Positions 36,642-48,470 of a stretch of DNA of 64,000 nt are shown in pieces. The stretch is from contig WBMZ01003297.1 of the NCBI GenBank assembly GCA_013400975.1, forward strand, positions 1-64,000, in the 5' to 3' direction. The notes beneath the pieces were generated by a model. The model ran no database searches. It was not told the origin of the DNA and saw nothing but the letters and a program-made list of their open reading frames with translations. The stretch comes from Atrichornis clamosus. Lineage: Eukaryota > Chordata > Aves > Passeriformes > Menuridae. The position numbers and the translations under genes are program-made. Numbering within the stretch: position 1 is the first letter of the stretch; the number at the start of each line of letters is the position of its first letter.

Positions 36642-39600
36642 AAAAATTAGCTCAAATTGCTGAAGGTAGTCTTTTGTGAGGGAAAAGAGAGAGCTGCCAC
36701 CAGGAAAAGGTGCTGGAGGTGGCAGGTAGTCAGAAGCTGTAACAGTTGGCAAGTGTCATACATCTGAAACGCACAGGGTGCCTGACAGAGTGCTTTTTGC
36801 ATGTTGAACGTTTAATTTTCCAATGCTGGGCTGAACTGCGAAGGAATTGGTGAATTTGTCTGAGAGATGTGTGTGTACAGGGACGAGGAGAAGTTGTTAC
36901 TGTCTGATGAAACAGATTTTATTCCTTGCGCCCGAGAAACAAAAGCCTGGAATTACAACCTGAGATAGCCTAAAGCTTTGGAAATCAGACAAAACTATAA
37001 AAATTAATGTATGGAACTTACAAAGCAATTTTGCAGAAAGGAGACAGAATAAATGCAGCCACTGCTCAAGAATGTGTGATTCCTTTAGTCCTGACTTTTG
37101 GATCTGGCTTGTGAATAGTGATGCCAACAAGGAGCATTGTGCAGTCCACAAGTCACAGAAAACAGTCTCCACTGGTGACAAAGGGTGTTTGGTGCTAGGA
37201 TATCAGGGTTTTGGGTTTGTTTTTTTTTTGCTACAATGCCATTATACCTGGGGTTGTGCATCTCTTGAAGTTCTACATCTCCCTTTGCTATTTCTGAGTG
37301 CAAGCCCTTAGGAGAATTAAGGCTGTTATTTCCTGTGATAACCTGTGAGTCTGAATGTTGCTCTGTATTAATCGCACTTGTGTGTTGCCTACGTGGTTTT
37401 TCAGGATGCAGAGACTTTGAAAACCTTTAATAAAAGAAGCCAAAGCCTCTTATGAGTCACAGCTGATTACTCATAGGTGGGATTGACTTCTAAGAGTTGG
37501 TTGCCCCCTCCAGACTTGCCCTTCAAAGTTCCCAAGACCTGTCGTGCTTTCTCCCACACTGCCCTAAAGAGCAGGAAAAACTCTGTAAATATCCACACAA
37601 TCACCTTGCTGCCCTTTAAATCCAGCCTTCAAAGTGCCCAGAGAAGCAGGAAACAAATTCAAGAGGGCGAGCTCATTGCGTCATTACAATTTTATCAACA
37701 TGAATATTCTTGTACTCTTCCTGTTGATTATTTTCCAACATATTCTGCCTTGTTTTAAGTAAGCTTTCTGTGACAAGGACAGTCATACATACTGAAATTT
37801 TTGAATTTTTTTTTGCCCAGCAAAGCAGCACCTAAGGCTCATCTTAGACATAATTGTCACCAGACAAAGAATCACATTAGTGCGACACCATTGAATTGTG
37901 AGCATATGTGAGGAATACAGACCATAATTAAATATAGATTATGCATAGGAACTGTATCAAAGCTTGCACTAAATGAAGAATAACTCTTCTTCCCCTGATA
38001 ATGGCCTTAGCAGCTGCTTGGAATTGAGCAGAGGATTCCGAATTCAAACAGTGCTTCTAAAGGGCATAATTGAGTCCAAAAACATCTGCACATATTCGAA
38101 GAAAGGCTTTGCCTGTGGTGTCATCATATTTCCTTGGCAGGTTGGGCAGATTGGACCAGAGGCAGCTGGACCACTGAGGCAAATCAGCCTTTTTCACAGT
38201 GTCTTCAAATAAGGCTGTTTTTCCCTAAATTTCATGCTAAATTTAAAATTGGGAATGTTTGCCAGTACCTTAAACAGGGACCTAACCCTTTTGTAGGGAT
38301 GGAGAGCCTTTCAACTGAGGGATTGGGTAAATTACTTGGACATAAACTCACATCTAGTTTGATTAAATATATCAACAGGTTTTTTTAGGAAATGTTTGCA
38401 CAGAAATGGTGGCCTCAATTCCTAGACAAAATTGCTTATTCACACCAAAAATACATGGCCATACATCCTTCTCCAAGAGGTTATTTTGAAGAGAGTTAGA
38501 AAAAAAAATCAAAATTTTGATTTTCCTTGTTGAGATTAAAACAAAAACCAATATTATACAATCAATGCCATTGCCTCTGAAAGGGGTTTCTTCATTATCA
38601 GATGAAGAAATGTGTGAAATAGAATTAAAATCCAGAGAAAGCAATAACATCTCAAGGCCTAAAATTATTTTCAAGTAGCAACGTAATTGAGAATTCAGGA
38701 ATCAATTCTATAATTACAGCAAATTATTGGAGAAATGGGTAAAAATTCAGGACAGAGCCATCTTAAAAAACTTGCTTTTAGAGGACTCTTGGAGCATGTT
38801 TATTCAATATATTCTGATCACAGTCATGATTCCTAACACCATTAAAGGGTACTAATCCCTGGACAAATGGTGCTGAATAAATAAAATATATTAATAACTT
38901 GAGGCCAATCACCACTAAATAAACAGTGCTCAAACAGTTGCATGGATCCTTGCTATTACGTTGGCAAAGGCAGGCCCCATTAGCTTCTGAAAAAGAGGGG
39001 TTATAGCGCTCTCCAGCTGCTCAGAAAATAAAGATCTTGCAGCTCACTGTGCAACATGTCAAGAAAAAAGCCAAGAGCTTTGGGTGTGTGGGTTTTGACA
39101 TATTCATATAGGGATGTCTCTCCCGGCTGTTGGAAGGCAAAGGTTTTGGCCAACACATAATCAGTGTCATTGAAAGTGCCTAAAAAATGCCGTAATTGAT
39201 CTAGAATGGTGAAAGGAAAGGAAATGGTGTATGGAAGTGACCCCATCTCCAGGGATGACCCAGCACCAGTATTTTCTAATGTGGCAATTTCTGTAATTTT
39301 TAACATGAAAACAGTGATGGTGGCTGTCAGTAAGGAAGAGCACTGCTATGGCAATCTCAGATATGGTTTTATTGAGTTTGTCATTTAAAGATTCGAATTA
39401 CATCATGACAACTGTTGTTTTTTCTTGCTATTTGACCTTAAGACCTGTGTTTAAAGAGCAGCAGATTTTACACGAAGCCCACTCACAAAAAATGACTGTG
39501 TCTTCCAGAAGGTAAGCACTGGAGGATTGGGCATGAGAGCTCCAGGAAAGTCTGGAAAATGTCTGAAACTCCGGTTGATCCTGAGTTGAAACAAGAAGAT

Positions 39601-41762
39601 TTGAAAAAAAATGAGACCTGTTTGGCAAAAATCCCTCGAAAGAGAGGGACTCTTGAAACTGCTGGGGAAGCTCTTGCTGGCTCATGCGGTCACAAGCCCA
39701 AGACTTGCTCACCCAGCTGATCATTCACATCAAAGGACACTTCTCTCCACCCCCATCACCAGTAATTAAAAAGCAGTAAACACACCTCCCCCTTGCCTGA
39801 ACACAAAAAACTTCCATGTGCCAGTCCTAGAGATGGAGAGCTGTGAGTGACAAGATCTTCTAAATTTGCTCTTAATGTGAGTGTGCCAGCCCACTCTGGT
39901 GACACTGTGATCCACCAGACTTCTTAGGGGAGAGATGAGATTCCACAAAAACTATGGAGAAGCTTCTTATGACTGCTGAAGATACTGAGAAGGAGAAATG
40001 TGTTATTTCTATTCCTATTTCCCAAAGCACTACTAGAAACTTCTAAAACACCAGTATGTACTACCTGTTCTTTTGACTTAAACCAGGTTTCCCAAGGTCT
40101 GTAAATAAAGAAATAGTTCAAACAAGAAACTAAACTGTGTAGGCAAGGCTGCAAAATGGGACATTTTGTCCTTTCACACCTGGCGTATTTTAGGCATCTG
40201 CCAAGTTGTGAAAGATGCTTGTATTAAAACAAAACAAACTGTGCACCAAGAAACCAAGAAATATGTGTGGGAAGACTACCAAATCTTTCGTCTCAAGGAT
40301 GAACACAGGACCCCAAAACTTGGCTTCATATTCGCAAAGGAAAAACTGATCCACTGGTGGAATTTGCTGTCTGTTTTGGAAGCAAATCTACTGCAGATTG
40401 GGATGCTTATTATATATAGGAAATACAATGTCATGGAGAGGGAGCACATACATTTTAAAAAGCTGAAGTTTATTCCCCTTTAAAACTAATACCTTTAGTT
40501 ACGTAATTATTACCTGATTCCACTGTAAGGCACAGTTAAGGAGTTTTTTTTAATCTATTCTTTTTGTCTTAATATATTGCAGTTCTAAGTACACCTTTCT
40601 GGTTTTAGTTTGCTTAATTTTGGAATTTAACACATCCTTATTATCTTTTTATTGCTTTTCTAATTTCTGCTTATACTTTCAGCCTTTGTGCCATCACGTT
40701 TTTTTTATTTTTGTCTTTGAGATTCAATGACCTTCAATGAGTTAATCTTGTTGGTTTAGGTTTCAATCAAAAAAGATGAGATCATTAGACAGCATTATTG
40801 ATGCCCAAGAGAACTGCAACACAACTAGGGAAAAACAGTCCCAGAAATCTTGTCACAGCTGAAGGCAAGGTCAGGATGGGTCTAGGGGTCGGTGACTCAT
40901 TTTTAGTAGAAATGAGTTCCTTTAGTTTTTAAAAGACAACTGTGCAGGCCAAACAAGAAAGCAGATTGATTGCAAATTTACTTTTGCAGCTGATGTTTCC
41001 CTCTTACTCAAGAGAGATTTGCATCAATCTGTTTTTTACCTTTTTAACTTTTATGCAGATTTTCTGTATGTGAAGTGTCCCTTTTCTCCTTCAACATTTT
41101 TCCTAGAAAGGAAGGCCCAGAACTTCTAGGCCTTTTTGAAAATTTTCCTTAGCATCAATTTAAACCAGGCACATTTTGGACTGGTTTTACAGCGTTACTT
41201 CCTCTAAGCTGCTTTATTTTCTCTGTTTTGCAGTAAGAAAGAAAAGAGAACACAGAACACATCCAAGAATAGCAGACAAGTGAAGGGAATCCTTCAAATA
41301 CATTTCAATACTTCCTATGACAAAGAGAAGTAACAAGAGATGGAAATCAAGCCATATATCTCCATGGGAGAGCCATCAGGCAGCTTCCTTCTGTTTCTGC
41401 CTCTTGTTTAAACTGAAAGCCCTGATGTTGCTTTACCTGAACCATCAGGGAGGTCAGTAAATACAAACACTGAGACTGGATGGCTGCTCAAAGAAGCCTT
41501 GAAATTGTTAGTATTCATTCTCTGTTATTTTGACCACAGATAAAGCAGAGGGAACTTGTTTAGATCAATATCCATGAAAGCAATAGTAGTTTGGAGCTGT
41601 TGGAGTTTTGTTCTGAGATTGTCTCTCCTTTGTATTACTGAAGTTTTTAATCCCACACACACTAGGAGTACTGAAAAGTGTGAGGTCTAAGAGGAGGAAA
41701 ACAATCCAATTTACCAAAAACAGCCTCAGGGGGTTATGGTTGACCATGGGAAATGGATTATA
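36642..41762. other. 5.1 kb of unique DNA, no gene recognised
   Basis: AT-rich, with only short T runs (for example 37221-37230). Frames of about 100 codons at 38372-38674 (minus), 39001-39306 (minus) and 40166-40483 (plus) are the best-looking ones, but none contains a motif I recognise. No transposon recognised. Confidence 0.5.
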
Positions 41763-41975
41763 GGATCAGAGCATCCCAAAATCAGAGGATGATTTGAGTT
41801 GGAAGGGACCTTAAAGATCATCCAGTCCTAATCCCCTGCCATGGGCAGGGACACCTTCCACTATCCCAGGTTGCTCCAAGCCCCGTCCAACCCAGCCTTG
41901 GACACTTCCAGGGATGGAGCAGCCACAGCTTCTCTGGGCAACCTGTGCCAGGGTCTCGCAATTGGGAAGAATATA
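41763..41975 (-). mobile_element. CR1 LINE, 3' end, ~210 bp
   Basis: The plus strand reads 'atcagaggatgatttgagtt', 'ggaagggaccttaaagatca', 'cccctgccatgggcagggac', 'ttgctccaagccccgtcc', 'ccttggacacttccaggga' and 'cttctctgggcaacctgtg'. Near 41955 it jumps to 'attgggaagaatat', which suggests a small internal deletion close to its 5' end. Confidence 0.94.
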
Positions 41976-42329
41976 TTATGTGTTTGCCAATATTAGCACA
42001 ACAGATATAGAAGATTTTTACAAGTTTCCATTCTGGTCTGTGCTTTTATGTAAAAACCTACCTTCCCTGAGCCAACAGAACCCTGGGTGGGTTTCAGAGT
42101 ATTACATGCAGTGATCTACTTAATTTGAAAAAGGAACTTAGAGAAAACTCGCCTGCCATAATCAGCTCCATGAGACATAGAATAATTGATTTGATTGTTT
42201 AAAAGCAGACACACATTCAAGAACGGGTGTGTGTGTAAGGCTACATTTAAGTGCTGACTGCAACTGGAATACAGGAACAAGCTGCTGGATTTCAGCAGCT
42301 GTTCACTCCAGATCAAGATAAATCAAGTC
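41976..42329. other. Intergenic DNA, nothing recognised
   Basis: Short unique stretch between the young CR1 and an older CR1-like remnant. No feature seen. Confidence 0.5.
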
Positions 42330-42640
42330 AAACTGGAGGAGGCATTCAGAAGGGCTGGGAGGAGGGAACTGGGACAAAAATCTCAACATGAGAAGAAACA
42401 AAGAGGATTTTGTGTATTAAGGGACAAGCTGAATGGAAGATCTGATTGCCATCCATAAATGCATTGGGGTAGAATTGAAATCACTAGTGACATTACAACA
42501 GAGGAGGAACAGGAACAAACATGACCTGTAATATATTTAGGTTGGAAATTAGAAAGGTTTTTGCCATTTCAGAGCAATGCAGTTCTGGAACAGCATCCCT
42601 TTAGGAGTTGCAAAAGCAATTAGTTTGCAAAAGATAATAA
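42330..42640 (+). mobile_element. Ancient CR1-like LINE remnant (tentative)
   Basis: A heavily decayed stretch that follows the order of a CR1 3' half: 'gcattcagaagggctgggag' (compare 'tccagagaagggc'), 'ccataaatgcattgggg', 'ggttggaaattagaaagg' and 'gcagttctggaacagcatcc' (compare 'ggttctggaacagcc'). Several positions have diverged, and the terminal tail repeat is not visible. The call rests on the order of the landmarks rather than on close identity. Confidence 0.5.
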
Positions 42641-44152
42641 ACCAGTAGGTCTCGCAGATCTCATGAGAATTGTGGAAGACAGGCATAACAATCAAAATGA
42701 TCTGAAGACATTAAAGATATGATCTGAATTAAATAGGATGCTGTTCAATGCAGGAAATTAAAAGATACTGCTTATAACTGGGAATAATCTACTGCATGGA
42801 AACAAGATGAAAAACTCCTTGCTGCAAGGTTCTGTAGAAAACACACATGGAAGGAAGAGTGGGTGAAAGAAACCAAGAGTCACACACTGGAGAACCCACA
42901 CCTCTCACCAAGGTGCCTCCACTATTGCTGTTACTGTGAAGAAACATATCCTGCTTTTCTCAAGCACTGGGAATATCCCAGTCACCTTTCCAGACACTAC
43001 AGAAACACATGGATAGTTCAAAGTGTAAAATAAGGCAACAAGAATGATGAGAATTTTGGAAAGGAGAGTTTCTGAACAAAAATCCAAAGAGACCCAGTGC
43101 AGTTTAGCTTTAGAGAAAGCATCATTGCTTCAAATAAATGAAGTCAATGAAGGTTTGGGGAAAAAAGTATTAATTTTTTTCTCTTATTGTTGAGTTAGGC
43201 ATTCTGCCTAATTCAATTTATTTGGGTTTTGTGCCAAGCAAATATTCTAGAAACATTCAAAGCAAAGTTGCAGTCTTTCTTAACCAAATTTTTAACCTTA
43301 TGGATATATTTCATAGAAGCAAGACACACCAAAAGAGTCAAATCTGGACTAATGTGTCAAACTTTATACATATTAAAAAATAACGTAAAAGCAACATCTA
43401 ATAGATTCCCAGAAGCTGAACAGTCATCATTAATGAAAATATGTGTTGGTATTGATTATGCAACAAAACAAAAATAAAATATTTCCCTTTTTCCCAGGCT
43501 GGTCTACAAATAGAAGCAGCCCTGGAGCTTTTACAGATATTTCTACACAGTAACAAGGAGTTATCTAGATTTTTCTGTCGTTTCTAATTAATAATATCAT
43601 GTCCTGCACTTAAGAATTTCAATGGCATGGTGACTAATTACCACAAGGCAAAACAAGTGCTATTGATCTTTTAAGTTCCTGTGTTAACTGCAAACCTGCC
43701 ACTTGAGGGTGTTCTAAATATTGATTTCTAATGTAAAGTCTCATTCAGCTTTTCCATAGGGACTTTTCAGAGTGGCTCATTACCGTGGTGTTCAAGTGTA
43801 TGAGGACATAAACTTTTTTGAATAGATGTGAGACAGTTAGGGAGGGGATTGGGCACTGAAATAACCCCAGTAAAAAAATAAAAAGCTGTTATTAACATAT
43901 TTTCTGATAATAGGAAAGCCTGGAGTTTAATTAATCGTTGATAATATGAGCAAATTTGAAGTTAGGAATATGACAGCAAGCAGTGTTATTTTGCAGTGTG
44001 CAACTGTGCAATATCACTTTTGCTGTTTCTGTTTTAATTGTCAAGGAAGCAGATCACAGTGAAACAAAAATTAACAAAACCAGACCAACAAGTATAAGAA
44101 TAAAAGAGAACCAGGATGATATCACCGCATACATGCAGAAGATGTCTTATCT
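42641..44152. other. 1.5 kb of AT-rich DNA, no gene recognised
   Basis: No repeat, RNA or exon recognised. Only short chance frames occur. Confidence 0.5.
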
Positions 44153-44372
44153 TCATGGAATGGTTTGGGTTGGAAGGGGCCTTAAAGCCCATCCAGTTCC
44201 ACCCCCTGCCATGGGCAGGGACACCTCCCACTATCCCAGGTTGCTCCAAGACCCGTCCAGCCTGGCCTTGGACACTTCCAGGGATGGGGCAGCCACAGCT
44301 TCTCTGGGAAACCTGTGCCAGGGCTTCAGCACCCTCACAGGGAAGCATTTCTTCTCACACCTTCTCCAGCCA
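44153..44372 (-). mobile_element. CR1 LINE, 3' end, ~220 bp
   Basis: Among the least diverged CR1 copies here. The plus strand reads 'tcatggaatggtttgggttg', 'gaaggggccttaaagcccat', 'caccccctgccatgggca', 'tgctccaagacccgtccagc', 'cttggacacttccaggga', 'cagcttctctgggaaacctg' and 'tcacagggaagcatttctt'. The 104-160-codon frames across it are by-products. Confidence 0.95.
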
Positions 44373-45139
44373 CCCCTTTTTATCCAAAATATAAACATAA
44401 CTGGGAGCAGATGTGGTGGCTTCCAGGTGCCCCTATGGAAAGCACAGGGATATGTTTCCCAGTAGGCATTAGGGAGAGCAGAGCTCCTGACTTTAGTTCA
44501 TTGCTCTGCCCAGTGGGAAAGGAGCAGAGGTGATTCGAGTAGAGAAAAAAATCAGTCCAACCTCTGCAAATGTTTATGTATAGAGAACAGCAAGAGGATT
44601 GAGAGATAATAGGATTAGAATGACTCAGAATGGCAGAGCTTATTAAAACTTTATATTCCACCCACACATAAGGGCAGCACAGCCCTTTCACTGGGGGGCC
44701 AGAACACTTGTATTAGTAGGCATCTAATATCTTTTTTCTGTGTTTTCTGCAAAACTTTTGGGATTTAGGTCAAGATGCTCAAAAGAAAAAAAAAAAATTA
44801 AGTTCTCAGCATTGTCTGTTTCCCATTTTTTCCTTCCCTTATCAGTTTTTTTCCACTTCTTGAAAAGCATCTTTGCTAACCTATACAAATATGCTCAAAG
44901 CTTTAAGGTGGATGAGGAGAGTCCATCCCAGCATTCCAGTTTGCATTTGAGTCCAGCAAGGGCACAGTTCAGTGCAGAGCAGGTTTGGCAGCTGCTGTAA
45001 GGAACAAACACCAGTGAGGAGGGACAAGTTAAGGTCAGCTGTAGGTGGGTTCACAAGAGCTAAAAAATGCAACAGGGAACACTCTTGCACAATAAGCCCA
45101 GTTCTTTGTATTTTAATATTTTCAGCAAGAGTGTTTAGT

Positions 45140-45182
45140 CTTGAAATCCTCTTGAAATCCTTGAAATCCTCTTGAAATCCTT
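45140..45182. repeat. Tandem repeat of an 11-bp motif
   Basis: cttgaaatcct recurs four times, arranged as two ~20-bp higher-order units (cttgaaatcct + cttgaaatc). The near-identity of the copies suggests recent slippage. Confidence 0.9.
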
Positions 45183-45870
45183 ACATGTACAATCCATCAC
45201 AACCCACCGAGGCTTTCTCCAATTGTTGTTCAACACTTGGTTTTCAAATGACTGGAGTTGGGTTTGGAGCAGGCAGAAAACCGGAATCTTCATCACTGCG
45301 GAAGAGAACACATTTTAAAGCACATTTTGAAGGACAAGGATGAAGTTCTCCTGGAAACAGCTCCTGAGAGGCAACGATCCCCTTAAGATTACTGATGAAC
45401 ATTCAGCTACTTTGCAACAAAAATCAGCTGACCATTTCAAACTGAAACATATCACTGTCAGTAATATGGACCTGAAATGCATACTTTTAGTATGCATTTT
45501 AGAGCTGGGAAATTTTGGTTAGGAAAGTGGAAATTTTCAGCAAAATATATTTTTCACTGTCTGACATGAGGGGAGGGGAAAACTCTAAATCCCAAGGTAA
45601 ATCCTTTGTCAAATTTTAACTTTTTCACTTTAAAATTGACTAGGATGAACCTTCCAGTATTGGTTCTTGTCAAACTTTTCTCCTGTCATAAAAGGAGAAA
45701 ATACAGCTGCAAGCAGTCACTTCTCAAGAATGCCTGACTGGTTTTCTCTTAACATGTGCAAAAGGAAGAGAAGTGATAACTCACTTCAGGAGATACTTTT
45801 TATGCAACTTATCTCTCACTTGTGAAAAAATAAAGATTTTTTTCTTTCCTTTTCTTTCTGGTTCTTATAT

Positions 45871-45919
45871 TTTGGGGTTTTGGTTGTTTTTGGGTTTTTT
45901 TGTTTGTTTGTTTTGTTGA
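45871..45919. repeat. T/G-rich low-complexity tract, (TTTG)n
   Basis: Mixed runs of T and G ending in a tgtttgtttgttttgttg stretch. It is a possible microsatellite or a decayed (CAAA)n on the other strand. Confidence 0.85.
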
Positions 45920-47327
45920 TATTTTTAGGAAGGAATAGTTCATAGAGCACAAAAAATATTCCAAGTGTATTATTCTCAGAATATTCAGTTCTTGAGTCTG
46001 TGATCTTTTCCTTGCTGAGGGCTATAGAGGCCTTTCAAACATATTTGGTGGGTCTCACACACTTTAGTGTTATTTATAATAAAGAGAAGAAAAGCACATG
46101 GCTACAGGCTATAAGAAATGAAGTCTTATATTTATCTGAACTCCTCGACATGTTGATTCATAACTCCCCTAAAAAGTCTCCTAAAAAGGATGTTGTCCTC
46201 ACTGCATTTGTGCACTAAATGTTTTAATGGGGATTTTATTGCACTATTAAATTTAATAAGACACTTCTATATAAAATAAATACATAAGCTGGAAAAAAGG
46301 TAATGCTTCAGTTTTGGAACGGACTTTGATTTAAGTCCAAGTGCTTAAGGTTTTAGGTTGAAGACTGTAGAGATAGTGAAGGGTGTTACTGACAAAATTA
46401 ATCACTTTTCAAATCTAACATTGTTTTTAAATCAAACAACACAGGAGTTAAACAGTAAAGGTTCCAAAATATGATTGCTGCACATTATTATTTGACCTTG
46501 TTACTTATGGTTGGAGCATTTACAATCTAATTATGCTAAAAATCTTTGATAATCTATCCCTACACCCTTCCAACACCAGCTATGGATGTGGCAGACATGA
46601 ACAATATATGGACTGGCTTTCTGGATTAAATTTCATTTATCCAGTCTTTATTCCTCCATGGTTTTTAACAGTATATTGTAGAGCTTAGCCAGGAAAGAGG
46701 AAGTAATACAGGAAATATTAACTTTAGTGAAAGCTTCATCTAAATTCCAACCTAAAGGATGAATGATAAAAACGAGAGGGAACTCTGGTACGTAACATGC
46801 TCCAGAGGGTGTTTATGGGGAGTGCAGGGTACTCATCTATTTACAACAGTGTATGTTAAACCAGCTGCAATATTAATAATGTCAAAGGAAACCATCTGAT
46901 ATTCAGTGTAGAAAAATGTATGGTTTCCCAATTCACCAAACTTATTTTCAAAGGTCATGTGAGGTGATTAATCATTTTTAGGGCTTTTTCCCTCTAAGAA
47001 AAGAATAATACTTCCACCAGCTGCCTTTCAATACTTGCCAGAAGTGCTCTGAGATAACTGAGATAGAATCACACTGCTTTATTATTATTTATACCTTTCT
47101 AACACTCCTTAATTTCATCTCAAACATCTCACACATTGTATCTTCAGAAGCCTGAGTCATTTCTGCAGCTGCCTCCAAGATTTATACCTTTCCTGACATT
47201 AACAGCCTAATTTTGCCTCCATGAGAAATAAAACTTACATAGAAACCAATCTCCAAAAGCTTATCTCATCTCTGGGTTTAGACACCCTGAGATTTCAGAA
47301 TCTTTTCTCATCTTGCCTTTAAGACAC

Positions 47328-47386
47328 CATTTTGTACAGATACTTAAGAAATCTGATACATTTTGTACAGATACTTAAGAAATCTG
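47328..47386. repeat. 31-bp tandem duplication
   Basis: The 28 bases at 47328-47355 (start cattttgtacag, end aagaaatctg) recur perfectly at 47359-47386, giving a period of 31. The absence of differences indicates a young duplication. Confidence 0.95.
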
Positions 47387-47839
47387 TAAAAACTATTCTT
47401 AAAAACCCATGGTTCGTGGGAGGGGAAGGGATTCAAGAGAATGGCAAGGATATGTTTTAAAAAGAGAATCAGAAATACTTCTCTCAAACTCCCTAAGCTT
47501 CCCTTTCTGGAGCCTGTGGAATTAAATTATTAAACGTTTCCTAAGCACGTCATAGTGAGGTGATAAAAATATGGTCACTGTGGAACTGTCAAGAAGAAAG
47601 CAATGTTAAAGCAATCTAATTTCCCTCTCTGACTGATAATTTAGCCTACGTAAATGGAGAGGAAGAAGGGGAAACAGGTCTTAAAAGTTTCATACTGCTC
47701 TGGTATGACGTTCTCCACAAAAATTAGGGGATGTGGCCTATATTTTACACATAAATCAGAAAATCACTCCCTTAAAACTTAGAGCAGAAGGAAAGGACAT
47801 TCTTTTGGTTATCTGAAAATGGGAGGGTGTTTCAGGTGG

Positions 47840-48470
47840 AAGTCCTATGGAATTTGTTCTGAACCTGGCTTTATTTAATATTTTCATTGGTGACTTGACT
47901 ATGGAGATACAGTTATCTGTTAGCATTTGTAGCTAATGGGCTAGAGGAAAAAAACCTGAAAACACTCTGGAAAACAGAACTGGAATTTTAAGTCACCTTG
48001 GCAACTGACAGATATTCTGCAATCCTTGTGGAATCCTGCAATTCAAGAAAAGGCAAAGTGGTTTAAGAATGAATCAAGGGGAATCCTACATAAAAAAGGG
48101 CCTTTAGAGGTGTTCCGTCCCCACACATTGGAGCTGATCACAGACAAAGTAAAATCAGCACAGATCATCGTGGAAAAAGTTGAATTCCAGTCTGGACTAT
48201 ATTAGTATAAGGCTACTATAATTCTTTATTTGTAGAGCGATGGCCTCAGCTGGAATTCTGCCTTCAGATTTGGCCACTGCAAATACAAGACTGGCCATAC
48301 TTGAGAGAGTTCAGAGAACTGTACTGAAAAGACGTTTAAGAGCATGACTTGTAGAGAAAAGTTTGGAAAAACTGAGTCTGTTTAGTCTAGAAAAGGGGAT
48401 TAAGAGGAGAGTTTCAAGGTTTTGATAAATGAGGTATTGTTATATGGGTGAGAGTTCTCAATATTCCCAA
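47840..48470 (+). mobile_element. Ancient CR1-like LINE with ORF2 remnant
   Basis: A decayed but orderly CR1 3' half. The frame beginning at 47851 encodes a short stretch with LFNIFIGDL, close to the LFNIFINDL-type reverse-transcriptase signature of CR1 ORF2. Downstream come 'ctggccatacttgagagagt' and 'tcagagaactgtactgaaaa' (compare 'gagagggtccagagaag'), then 'ctgtttagtctagaaaaggg' and 'gattaagaggagagtttcaa', the CR1 sequence encoding the end of ORF2. Many stops and frameshifts intervene. Both ends are approximate. It is far older than the other copies. Confidence 0.72.

Larger units (their letters stand above)
44373..47839. other. 3.5 kb of AT-rich DNA, no gene recognised
   Basis: Contains two young-looking tandem duplications (45140-45182, 47328-47386) and a T/G-rich tract (45871-45919). 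No transposon or gene recognised. Confidence 0.5.

Noticed and set aside
39001..39306. 101-codon minus-strand frame with a fairly protein-like residue mix
   Set aside because: No motif recognised and no partner exon visible. Left as chance in the absence of conservation data.
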